The notes beneath the pieces are model-generated. The model was not told where the DNA came from. It ran no database searches and was given only the letters and a program-made list of their open reading frames with translations. A stretch of DNA of 7,888 nt from Candidatus Neomicrothrix sp. UBA2110 (GTDB lineage Bacteria; Actinomycetota; Acidimicrobiia; Acidimicrobiales; Poriferisodalaceae). The position numbers were made by a program, and so were the translations under genes. The DNA lies in NCBI GenBank assembly GCA_002331465.1, contig DCYM01000238.1, forward strand, positions 1 through 7,888, in the 5' to 3' direction. Below, piece after piece: positions 1 to 6,071 of the stretch. The first letter of the stretch is position 1; every line of letters starts with the position of its first letter.

Positions 1-10
1 GAAAAGCCCT

Positions 11-427
11 GTGAAGAAGAAAGCAGCCGCAAAAAAGGTGTCGGCGAAAGCTCGTTTCAGCGCTCCCTGGTTGAAAAAACAACGTGAGGCACTCTTAGCT
101 GAACGGGGCCGATATACCCAACATGCAGAATTTCTCGAAGCCGAGGCTGATCAGCTCGCACGAGATCGTGAACCAGGTGATGTCCAGTTCGACGAAGAGT
201 CCGGTGAAGGTGATTCGATCGCAGTGGAACGCGATCGGGATCTCCAGTTGTCGGCACAGGCGCGGGTGGCTATCCAAGATATTGACCGTGCGCTTGAGCG
301 AATCAAGAAAGATACATACGGCATTTGCGTAGCTTCAGGGCTTCCGATTCCCAAGGAGCGCCTAGAAGCGCTTCCACATGCCGACATGCGTGTTGAGGAG
401 AAAGCCACCGGCATGTCGTGGCGCTGA
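11..427 (+). CDS. DksA/TraR-family protein with degenerate zinc finger (5' end possibly outside window)
   Basis: DksA/TraR proteins bind RNA polymerase through its secondary channel, or act as small regulators with a C-terminal four-cysteine zinc finger. Seen here: a Lys/Ala-rich N-terminus (residues 1-15), a charged helical region (about 18-100), then the family signature TYGIC at 102-106, SGLPIPKERLEALP at 109-122 and an Ala at 124. The finger positions fall at 106, 109, 127 and 130 with the normal CxxC-17-CxxC spacing, but read C, S, R, E, so three of four ligands are missing and zinc binding is unlikely. The GTG at 11 is the first start in the window. The frame is open back to base 2 with no stop, and actinobacterial homologues often have longer Lys/Ala-rich tails, so the true start may lie upstream. 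It is followed after 10 bases by lspA, an arrangement I associate with Actinobacteria. The family call is firm; its regulatory role is inferred. Confidence 0.88.
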   Translation: MKKKAAAKKVSAKARFSAPWLKKQREALLAERGRYTQHAEFLEAEADQLARDREPGDVQFDEESGEGDSIAVERDRDLQLSAQARVAIQDIDRALERIKKDTYGICVASGLPIPKERLEALPHADMRVEEKATGMSWR

Positions 428-437
428 GCTTGTGCCG

Positions 438-920
438 ATGTTTACCAAAGTACCTAGCGCTCGTTCGATAACCGTCACCGGTTTTACGGTATTTGCTTTA
501 GATCAAATCACTAAAGCGTGGGCTGTTTCCGCTCTTGATAGCGATTCCATTCAGATCCTGTGGAAGCTGCGCTTGCATCTGACGACGAATACGGGATTCG
601 CGTTCAGTACCGGTAAAGGTCTAGGCCCATTGCTTGGACTTTTGGCAGCATGTGTAGTCGTTCTACTTTGGAGGATGCGAACGAAATTCTCTTCGCGTCT
701 AGGTACTTTTGCACTGGGTTTGGTGCTCGGAGGCGCGTGCGGAAATTTAGCTGATCGGCTTTTTCGGGTTCCGCGATGGGGACGTGGCGCTGTCGTAGAT
801 TTTATTGACTTCCGATTTTGGCCGGTCTTTAACCTGGCGGATGCGGCAATCGTTTCCGGGGTAGTCATGTTGGGTGCGAACATGTGGTTCGAACAGCGCG
901 GGGATCAGCACAATGCGTGA
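438..920 (+). CDS. lspA: Lipoprotein signal peptidase (signal peptidase II)
   Basis: This inner-membrane aspartyl protease cleaves the signal peptide from prolipoproteins after the conserved cysteine has been diacylglyceryl-modified. From the ATG at 438 the protein has 160 residues, the usual family length. It shows DQITKAW at 22-28, the NTGFAFS segment at 51-57, GNLADR at 102-107 with catalytic Asp106, and VDFIDFRFWPVFNLADA at 120-136 with catalytic Asp135. Hydrophobic stretches at about 10-30, 62-79, 90-105 and 132-150 fit four transmembrane helices. The reading frame extends upstream to an ATG at 378, but that part lies inside the dksA-like gene and has no LspA character, so it was excluded. 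A GTG at 432 is a possible alternative start, and no good ribosome binding site decides between the two. The gene lies between the DksA-like gene and the RluD-type gene and is probably co-transcribed with both. Confidence 0.95.
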   Translation: MFTKVPSARSITVTGFTVFALDQITKAWAVSALDSDSIQILWKLRLHLTTNTGFAFSTGKGLGPLLGLLAACVVVLLWRMRTKFSSRLGTFALGLVLGGACGNLADRLFRVPRWGRGAVVDFIDFRFWPVFNLADAAIVSGVVMLGANMWFEQRGDQHNA

Positions 921-1842
921 GCAGATCCCCGCTGCCTTGGATGCTGAACGCGTAGATCGCGTCGCCTCACTAATGACCGGGCTGAGCCGAAGCACGGTGA
1001 CGTCGCTAATCGTGGCAGGGAAATTGACCCGTAACGATGAAGTGGTTGTCGCCGGGTCTCAACGTGTTGTCGAGGGGGATTGGATCGAAGTTGAAGTTCC
1101 CGCACAGGAACATGTCGACAAACACCTGGTTCCGGACCCTGAAGTGGTTTTTGAAGTGGTGTACGTTGATGATTCGGTGGCCGTAATCGATAAGCCGATT
1201 GGTTTGGTTGTCCATCCCGGGGCGGGAACTACATCATCGACTTTGGCTCACGGTTTGTTAGCCCGATTTCCTGAAATGGCGGATGTAGGCCCGCCTGAAC
1301 GTCCCGGGATAGTTCACCGCCTGGATCGCGACACGAGTGGCTTACTGGTCTGCGCGCGTACCAACGCTGCTCTTTCTTACTTGAGCGAAGAATTAGCCAA
1401 CAGGTCAATGCACCGCAGCTATTTAACGATTGTCGCCGGCTGTCCCGAAGCGACCACCGGCACCGTTGATGCACCAATTGGTAGAAGCCGCCGGTCGAGA
1501 ACCAAAATGACGGTCACTCAGGATGGTCGCGAGGCTCGCACGCATTATGAAGTTCTGGAAACCTGGCATCAACCGATACCTGCGTCTCTTTTGCGGTGCA
1601 CACTGGATACCGGGCGAACTCACCAGATCAGGGTCCATTTGAAGGCAATCGATTTGCCAGTGTTGGGTGACCGTACTTATGGAAAGCCCGATCCGTTCAA
1701 CATCGGACGACCTTTACTTCACGCTGCAGAAGTGTCTTTTCTTCATCCGGCGACGGGTGAGCTTGTGAAGTTTTCCTCGGAGCCTCCAAGTGATTTTGCG
1801 GGTGCAGTTGAGATATTTCGGCGGTCCAATTCGACCGGTTAA
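913..1842 (+). CDS. rluD: RluA/RluD-family 23S rRNA pseudouridine synthase
   Basis: The enzyme isomerises specific uridines of large-subunit rRNA to pseudouridine. The 309-residue protein has an N-terminal S4 RNA-binding domain (about 11-62) and then the RluA-type catalytic domain (about 80-300). That domain holds DKPIGLVVHPG at 93-103, HRLDRDTSGLLV at 135-146 with catalytic Asp138, and LDTGRTHQIRVHL at 231-243, followed by LGDRTYG. The frame opens further upstream at 874, but the ATG at 913 is preferred: it has GGGGA at 900-904 eight bases upstream, it begins just before the S4 domain, and it overlaps the end of lspA by only eight bases, which suggests translational coupling. The family is certain. 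The exact target site (RluD-like positions in helix 69 of 23S rRNA) is assumed from the domain layout and the lspA-rluD order, not shown by the sequence. Confidence 0.93.
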   Translation: MREQIPAALDAERVDRVASLMTGLSRSTVTSLIVAGKLTRNDEVVVAGSQRVVEGDWIEVEVPAQEHVDKHLVPDPEVVFEVVYVDDSVAVIDKPIGLVVHPGAGTTSSTLAHGLLARFPEMADVGPPERPGIVHRLDRDTSGLLVCARTNAALSYLSEELANRSMHRSYLTIVAGCPEATTGTVDAPIGRSRRSRTKMTVTQDGREARTHYEVLETWHQPIPASLLRCTLDTGRTHQIRVHLKAIDLPVLGDRTYGKPDPFNIGRPLLHAAEVSFLHPATGELVKFSSEPPSDFAGAVEIFRRSNSTG

Positions 1843-1948
1843 CGGTATTGGGTGCTCAGTTGGCGTTGAGAACTTTGAAGTTTGTTCGATTTTCGGCAAT
1901 TTTCGGTGGCGGTAAGTGGATGCAGATACCGCGACCTAAGGTGCCACT
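1843..1948 (+). promoter_or_regulatory. Intergenic region with tandem ATTTTCGG repeat and candidate -10 box
   Basis: This 106-base gap separates rluD from the phosphodiesterase gene. ATTTTCGG occurs at 1889-1896 and again at 1899-1906, exactly ten bases apart, about one helical turn. TAAGGT at 1937-1942 fits the TAnnnT pattern of an actinobacterial -10 box and stands six bases before the GTG start at 1949, which would give a leaderless transcript. The AAGG inside it could instead serve as a Shine-Dalgarno sequence seven bases from the start. I see no convincing -35 hexamer and no rho-independent terminator for the upstream operon. No gene is visible in the gap. Confidence 0.4.
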
Positions 1949-3046
1949 GTGGGCACAAATTCCGAGATGATCATTCCCTCCCATTCGGGATTAGCCATTT
2001 CGTCAATTGTGCCAGCGATCGTTATGGGACATGCCAACGAATTGATCCCAGATGAAGTGTTGGATTCAGGCCCTGTCGTGTTGCTTGTTGTCGATGGCTT
2101 GGGGTGGAGTCAATTCGAACGCAACAGAGACAAGGTTCCGTGCCTTAATACAGCGATCTCCACTGCTATCACGACGGTGGCGCCGAGTACAACAGCTACA
2201 GCTTTGACTTCACTTGCGACCGGGGTCGCCCCCGGAGAGCACGGAGTTGTTGGGTACAAGGTTCGAACACCATCTGGCTTACTCAACTGCTTACGTTGGA
2301 CCATTGGTTCAAAGACAGCCACATTCGACATTTCGCCGATTGATTTCCAGCCGGTCGAACCTTTTCTTGGCGCTCGGCCTCCTGTGGTGACGAGAGCAGA
2401 GTTCCAGGTCACCGGGTTTACTCAAGCTCATTTACGAAATGGAAAATTTTGTGGGTGGTGGTCACCAGCAACCATGGTGACGGAAATTGTTGAGCAGGTA
2501 GACCAGGGCGCGCCCTTCGTCTACGCCTACTACGACGGTCTTGACAAAATTGCTCACGTCCACGGACTCCAACGACATTATTTGGATGAGTTACGGTTCA
2601 TCGACGCCTTGGTGGCTCGCTTAATTGATGAGCTTCCAGACGAAGTGACATTGCTGGTTACCGCTGACCACGGAATGGTTGAGGTTGGGGACAACCTCAT
2701 CGATCTCGATGCTGGTTTGGTAAATAGAACCGCTAGCACCTCGGGTGAAGCCAGGTTCCTGTGGCTTCACGCAAAAGACGGATCGAGTCAAGGACTTATC
2801 GAAGCCTCCCAAGTTCATTCAGACGTTGCGTGGGTTGTTGGCATTGAACAGGTTCTTGATGAGCAATGGTTTGGTCCATTTGTTACCCCTGAAGCCAGAG
2901 CCAGATTGGGTGACGTCGCTTTGGTGGCGAGAGAGCCGGTAGCTCTTCTTGACCCCCGACTGCCCGATTCACCGAAGCTGATCGGACGGCATGGTTCGTT
3001 AACCCAAGAAGAAATGTTTGTTCCGTTTTTGAGGTTCTCTCGCTAA
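1949..3046 (+). CDS. Alkaline phosphatase-superfamily phosphodiesterase / nucleotide pyrophosphatase-like protein
   Basis: Members of this family (type I phosphodiesterase/nucleotide pyrophosphatase) hydrolyse phosphodiester or pyrophosphate bonds using two metal ions and a Thr/Ser nucleophile. In the 365-residue protein the metal and catalytic elements appear in the expected order: VLLVVDGLG at 44-52 with Asp49, APSTTATALTSLATG at 78-92 containing the nucleophile (Thr81 or Thr82), YYDGLDKIAHVHG at 194-206 with Asp199 and His203, VTADHG at 237-242 with Asp240 and His241, and GRHGS at 346-350 with His348. No signal peptide or membrane helix is evident, so it is probably cytoplasmic. The GTG at 1949 is taken as start because the candidate promoter or ribosome binding site sits just before it; ATG 1967 is an alternative. 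The gene has its own gaps on both sides and appears to be a single transcription unit. The substrate cannot be told from sequence. Confidence 0.88.
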   Translation: MGTNSEMIIPSHSGLAISSIVPAIVMGHANELIPDEVLDSGPVVLLVVDGLGWSQFERNRDKVPCLNTAISTAITTVAPSTTATALTSLATGVAPGEHGVVGYKVRTPSGLLNCLRWTIGSKTATFDISPIDFQPVEPFLGARPPVVTRAEFQVTGFTQAHLRNGKFCGWWSPATMVTEIVEQVDQGAPFVYAYYDGLDKIAHVHGLQRHYLDELRFIDALVARLIDELPDEVTLLVTADHGMVEVGDNLIDLDAGLVNRTASTSGEARFLWLHAKDGSSQGLIEASQVHSDVAWVVGIEQVLDEQWFGPFVTPEARARLGDVALVAREPVALLDPRLPDSPKLIGRHGSLTQEEMFVPFLRFSR

Positions 3047-3075
3047 TTTCAGGATGCGACACGAGGCCCCGCCGG

Positions 3076-3081
3076 TAGAAT
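3076..3081 (+). promoter_or_regulatory. Candidate -10 box of a leaderless bpa promoter
   Basis: TAGAAT differs from the consensus TATAAT at one base and lies six bases before the bpa ATG at 3088, so the predicted transcription start coincides with the start codon. There is no Shine-Dalgarno-like sequence before the ATG, which agrees with a leaderless message. A clear -35 element is not visible. Leaderless genes with this spacing are well known in Actinobacteria; that this is one is inferred. Confidence 0.5.
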
Positions 3082-3087
3082 CGGTTC

Positions 3088-3621
3088 ATGGTTGAGCAGG
3101 ACCCAGTCTCTCCCCTCGAATCTCCACCCGAGGTGCTTGATGACGATGTTGAGTTAATTGAGCCAAGTTCCGCCTCCCCAGGCGAAGAAGAACAGCCTGC
3201 TATTTCGGAACCAGCAAAAGTCATGCGTATTGGTTCGATGATCAGGACAATGCTTGATGAGGTGCGCGAAGTTGAGCTTGATGAGGCAAGTCGCGACCGT
3301 ATGAGAGAGATTTACGAACAGTCAGTGGCTGAGTTGTCAGAATCTCTTGCACCTGAGCTTCGAGAGGAACTAGCCCGCTTAGCGCTGCCGTTCAGTTCGG
3401 AGGCACCCTCAGAAGCTGAGCTACGAGTAGCTCAAGCGCAACTAGTCGGTTGGCTAGAAGGATTATTTCACGGTATTCAAGCCGCCGTAGCGGCTCAACA
3501 AATGATGGCACAGCGTCAACTTATGGAGATGCGCCAAGGTGCCTTGCCTCCAGGAGTGGGAACCGGGGATAGCTCAGATATAGGTCAAAAAGATTCACGA
3601 CCGGGCGGCGTTTACCTATGA
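3088..3621 (+). CDS. bpa: Bacterial proteasome activator (Bpa/PafE family)
   Basis: Bpa (PafE) forms a ring that docks on the 20S proteasome and opens its gate without ATP, allowing degradation of unfolded or selected proteins without pupylation; in Mycobacterium tuberculosis one target is the heat-shock repressor HspR. The 177-residue protein has an acidic, probably disordered N-terminus (1-42). The family core then runs from EPAKVMRIGSMIRTMLDEVR (41-60) through LAPELREELARLALPF (87-102) and the hallmark AQAQLVGWLEGLFHGIQ (115-131) to MRQGALPPGVG (148-158). The C-terminus ends GVYL, matching the proteasome-docking GQYL tail except for Val in place of Gln. The ATG at 3088 has a -10-like box six bases upstream. 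It is the first gene of a probable operon with the genes at 3704, 4386 and 5022. The presence of Bpa implies a 20S proteasome elsewhere in the genome. Confidence 0.95.
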   Translation: MVEQDPVSPLESPPEVLDDDVELIEPSSASPGEEEQPAISEPAKVMRIGSMIRTMLDEVREVELDEASRDRMREIYEQSVAELSESLAPELREELARLALPFSSEAPSEAELRVAQAQLVGWLEGLFHGIQAAVAAQQMMAQRQLMEMRQGALPPGVGTGDSSDIGQKDSRPGGVYL

Positions 3622-3704
3622 AGAACACCTTCGTTTTGCGCAAACACTGTTCATCGGCTGGACTAATGCGTCGACGACGCGCACTGATAGAGGGAACTCC
3701 CTGA
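3618..3704 (+). CDS. Possible 28-codon bridging ORF between bpa and the next gene
   Basis: An ATG at 3618 overlaps the bpa stop in an ATGA arrangement. The frame stays open for 28 codons, and its TGA at 3702-3704 overlaps the ATG of the next gene as TGATG. The predicted peptide is basic, beginning MKNTFVLRK and carrying a run of four arginines (residues 18-21) near its end. It fills the gap between the two flanking genes exactly, which would allow ribosomes to pass by termination-reinitiation. There is no strong ribosome binding site before 3618, only the weak GGGCGG at 3603-3608. I recognise no family. It could be a small coupling or leader peptide, or a chance open frame; the double overlap is the only support. 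Confidence 0.35.
   Translation: MKNTFVLRKHCSSAGLMRRRRALIEGTP
3689..3694 (+). promoter_or_regulatory. Ribosome binding site for the gene at 3704
   Basis: AGAGGG ends nine bases before the ATG at 3704. It is one of the clearer Shine-Dalgarno sequences in the window and supports that start, even though the reading frame remains open upstream with no other usable start nearby. Confidence 0.6.
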
Positions 3705-4369
3705 TGGCTCTGACGGTCGAGACTAAAGACTGCACGGCATTAAGTGATGCCGAAATTGAAGAGATGGCGGATCTTATTGATGATGAACCAGTCATCTTTG
3801 ACGTAGGGGAGCTCTCTAAGCAACGTGATGCTTGGGTGCTAGTGACTCAGGTGCGAGATGGAAGCAGACTGGCCGCTTACGGGTTCTGCACCCTTGAACG
3901 CGTCGGTGGCGATCCAACAGTGTTGATTGGTCTCGCCGCGGTACGACGTACAAGTCGTCGCGAGAGTGCATTAAAAGGAATGATTGCAGACCAGATGCGA
4001 CGTGCTGTGCTTGCGTTTCCAGACGAGGACGTGCTGGTAGCAGCACAAATTGCCGACCCCGCAGCTTTCGACGCGTACAAACCACTCAGTCGCGTTGTGC
4101 CCCGTCCGGGTTATGAAGCCAACGGTGAAGACAGAGCGTGGGGACGCCGACTGGCGAAACGTTTCGATGTGAGGGGCGAATACAAAGCAAAAGAGTTCCG
4201 TGTCTACGGTGAGGGAGCTCCATCGTTGGTTCTGAATCACAGTTCGTCGAAACCTGAAACCATTAATCCGGCGGTAGCAGCCCTTTTCGAGGGGCATGAT
4301 CAGTTGAAGGGCGATGCCCTAGTGGCCTTTGGTTGGGCGACCCGCGAGAAGCTCGCTAAGTTGCTCTGA
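3704..4369 (+). CDS. Unrecognised 221-residue protein, possible GNAT-like core
   Basis: I do not recognise this protein with confidence. It is soluble, with no signal peptide or membrane segment. The predicted order is an acidic helix with a DLIDDEPVIFDVGEL stretch (23-37), a strand WVLVTQV (44-50), a hairpin AYGFCTLERVGGDPTVLIGLAAVRR (59-82), and a basic helix from about 85 to 104 (RESALKG then DQMRRAV). A strand DVLVAAQI (109-116) and a PAAFDAYKPL segment (119-128) follow. Two strands, a long hairpin ending in arginines, an Arg-containing helix, then a strand and helix resemble the acetyl-CoA-binding part of GNAT acetyltransferases, but the usual Q/RxxGxG/A loop is not present. The fold is therefore only a suggestion. 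The start is fixed by the AGAGGG site. It lies between bpa and a nitroreductase gene, with a 16-base gap to the latter, so co-transcription is likely. Confidence 0.75.
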   Translation: MALTVETKDCTALSDAEIEEMADLIDDEPVIFDVGELSKQRDAWVLVTQVRDGSRLAAYGFCTLERVGGDPTVLIGLAAVRRTSRRESALKGMIADQMRRAVLAFPDEDVLVAAQIADPAAFDAYKPLSRVVPRPGYEANGEDRAWGRRLAKRFDVRGEYKAKEFRVYGEGAPSLVLNHSSSKPETINPAVAALFEGHDQLKGDALVAFGWATREKLAKLL

Positions 4370-4385
4370 CTCTGCGGGGTAACTT

Positions 4386-5000
4386 GTGGACTTCGCAGAC
4401 CTAATTCGTAAGCGCCAGATGACGAGGTCTTTTCGTGCGGAGCCTGTGCCGGGCGCCGTTTTAGATCGTGTCTTAGACCGGGCGCGTCGTGTGCCATCGG
4501 CAGGAAACACTCAGGGTTGCGACTTCGTTGTCCTTGAAGGACCACAAACCGCTCGCTATTGGGAAGTGACGCTCTCAGGGAAACGTAGGGAAAACTTTCG
4601 GTGGCAAGGTCTGCTAGCAGCACCAGTCGTTATCACCGTATGGGCTGACCCGCAGGCATACCTGCGCCGCTATAGCCGTCCAGACAAAATCAATACAGGG
4701 TTGGGTGAAAGCCTTGAGGCATGGGCTACGCCCTATTGGTTAGTAGACGGCGCTTTCGCTGCGATGGCCTTACAGTTTGCGGCAATCGATGAGGGGCTTG
4801 GGGTGCTCTTTTTTGGGATCTTTGAACACACTGAAGCTGTCGCGAACGCTCTAGGAGTTCCAAACGATCGCGTGCCGGTAGGCGCCATTGCCGTGGGATG
4901 GCCTGATCCAGATACTGAGGAAACAGGACGTTCAGCAACTAATGATCGACGAACACTTGACGGGGCGGCCGATAGCGTTATTCATCGTGGTGGCTGGTGA
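4386..5000 (+). CDS. Nitroreductase-family flavoprotein
   Basis: Nitroreductase-family proteins use FMN, usually as dimers, and reduce nitro compounds, quinones, enones or other acceptors with NAD(P)H. The 204-residue length is typical. The FMN phosphate-binding signature is present at the start: RKRQMTRSF at 8-16, with the basic and hydrophobic residues of the family's first helix. SAGNTQG at 38-44 is the next conserved segment. A helix GAFAAMALQFAAIDEGLGVLF (122-142) and the strand VGAIAVGWPD (165-174) follow, and the protein ends in VIHRGGW, similar to the RGxW tails of actinobacterial members. The GTG at 4386 is chosen because GGGG at 4376-4379 precedes it by six bases. It stands 16 bases after the preceding unknown gene. 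Its substrate and electron donor cannot be read from the sequence. Confidence 0.88.
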   Translation: MDFADLIRKRQMTRSFRAEPVPGAVLDRVLDRARRVPSAGNTQGCDFVVLEGPQTARYWEVTLSGKRRENFRWQGLLAAPVVITVWADPQAYLRRYSRPDKINTGLGESLEAWATPYWLVDGAFAAMALQFAAIDEGLGVLFFGIFEHTEAVANALGVPNDRVPVGAIAVGWPDPDTEETGRSATNDRRTLDGAADSVIHRGGW

Positions 5001-5021
5001 AGAATTCGAAAGCAAGAAGAT

Positions 5022-6071
5022 GTGCAGTTGAACCAATCCTCCGAAAGTGAAGAGCTCGGTATCGATGCTCTCAGTGATTTATTCCACCGGTACCTGACCG
5101 GTCTAATACTCGCGATGGTGGTTGAACTTGGTGAAGGTAGAGCTGCCGATGTGATGAAGGGACTGTTTCGCCGTCAGCAAGGAGAACGGTTCTTGCCTGG
5201 TTTGAAAAAGCTGGGCCTTTCTGAGGAACCGGATGCCGTCGCATGCGCGAAATATCACTTCCTCTCTAACCAGGTCGGAGGGGTTTCAGTGGCATATATC
5301 GCGGAGTCCGACACCAAAGCCTGGATTCGATATCTCCCCCCGCGCTGGATCTTCGACGGAACAGCAATCGCCGCTATCCCGACACAAGTGGCTAGGGCAA
5401 TGCTGTGGGGCTGGCACGCGAACAGTGGGGTGTTGCTAGGTAATCCACGCCTCGGGTTTGTCTGTACCGGACAAACGATGGATGGCGCACCCGGGCTTGA
5501 GGGCTACTACATAGAGGAAGACGGGATCCTCGAACCCGAAGAAAGGCTTAGATTTCGATTCGGTGAAAGCTGCCCGGCAATTGATGATGGGGTTCTACCA
5601 AAACTTGATACCCAGCAATGGCCGAATGAGCGGCTCAACAAAGCAGCTCGCAATTACGCGATGGATTACATCAGAAACATTGTTCCAGTGATGTGTGAGC
5701 AACTAGGTCCTCTAGTTGCCCAAGGCGTCCTCTACCGCACTGGCCGGCTGATCGGGATGCAGTATTCAGAATCAATACGGACAACCCTCGGACTAGAAAA
5801 TCCTGCGGAAGTTCTTGGAGCCTTGTTTCGAGCCCAAGGAGACGAGGTCTCCGTCCGCGAAAATGAGATCACGCAAACCACCTGGAAACTGATGAACGGT
5901 TTAGAGGCGGAGAGTCTGCCCGGTTGGATGGATGGGTTACGGGGCTTATGGGAAGGCGTCGTGAGCGTCACGAGCCCAGATTTGCGTTTGGACTTATTGG
6001 ATCGCCTAGATACCGGAGGAGATTGCTTCCATTGGCGGTGTTCGGCGATCTCCGAGCCTTCCAAATATTAG
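5022..6071 (+). CDS. Unrecognised 349-residue protein, possibly two repeated domains
   Basis: No family is identified with confidence. The protein is soluble and appears to have two similar halves. The first begins with a helix YLTGLILAMVVELGEG (24-39), continues to LKKLGLSEEPDAV (61-73), and ends in RLRFRFGES (175-183). The second begins with YIRNIVPVMCEQLG (216-229), continues to IRTTLGLENPAEV (252-264), and ends in GGDCFHWRCS (332-341). The helix-bundle start and the closing charged/aromatic strand are reminiscent of L-2-amino-thiazoline-4-carboxylic acid hydrolase-like proteins, which is a low-confidence suggestion. The GTG at 5022 gives the longest frame. A TTG at 5028 has better spacing from AAGAAG at 5014-5019 and may be the real start. 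It follows the nitroreductase gene by 21 bases, so it is probably the last gene of the bpa operon. Its stop overlaps that of the convergent gene. Confidence 0.78.
   Translation: MQLNQSSESEELGIDALSDLFHRYLTGLILAMVVELGEGRAADVMKGLFRRQQGERFLPGLKKLGLSEEPDAVACAKYHFLSNQVGGVSVAYIAESDTKAWIRYLPPRWIFDGTAIAAIPTQVARAMLWGWHANSGVLLGNPRLGFVCTGQTMDGAPGLEGYYIEEDGILEPEERLRFRFGESCPAIDDGVLPKLDTQQWPNERLNKAARNYAMDYIRNIVPVMCEQLGPLVAQGVLYRTGRLIGMQYSESIRTTLGLENPAEVLGALFRAQGDEVSVRENEITQTTWKLMNGLEAESLPGWMDGLRGLWEGVVSVTSPDLRLDLLDRLDTGGDCFHWRCSAISEPSKY

Noticed and set aside
378..437. Upstream extension of the lspA reading frame to the ATG at 378
   Set aside because: It lies inside the 3' end of the DksA-like gene, and its translation does not resemble an LspA N-terminus. 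Starting at 438 gives the normal family length.
551..883. Minus-strand 110-codon open frame opposite lspA
   Set aside because: It is antisense to a convincing lspA, shows no family motifs, and looks like a coding shadow.
874..912. Upstream extension of the rluD frame to the start at 874
   Set aside because: It would overlap lspA by 47 bases. The ATG at 913 has a GGGGA ribosome binding site and begins just before the S4 domain.
1853..1871. Possible terminator hairpin after rluD (CTCA paired with TGAG)
   Set aside because: The stem is only four bases and is not followed by a T-run.
3691..3702. AGGGAACTCCCT palindrome before the gene at 3704
   Set aside because: The two-base loop is too tight for a hairpin, and the left arm is explained as the ribosome binding site.
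3816..4297. Several minus-strand open frames opposite the gene at 3704
   Set aside because: They are rich in Arg/Ser/Pro as expected from antisense reading, overlap each other, and show no recognisable motifs or ribosome binding sites.
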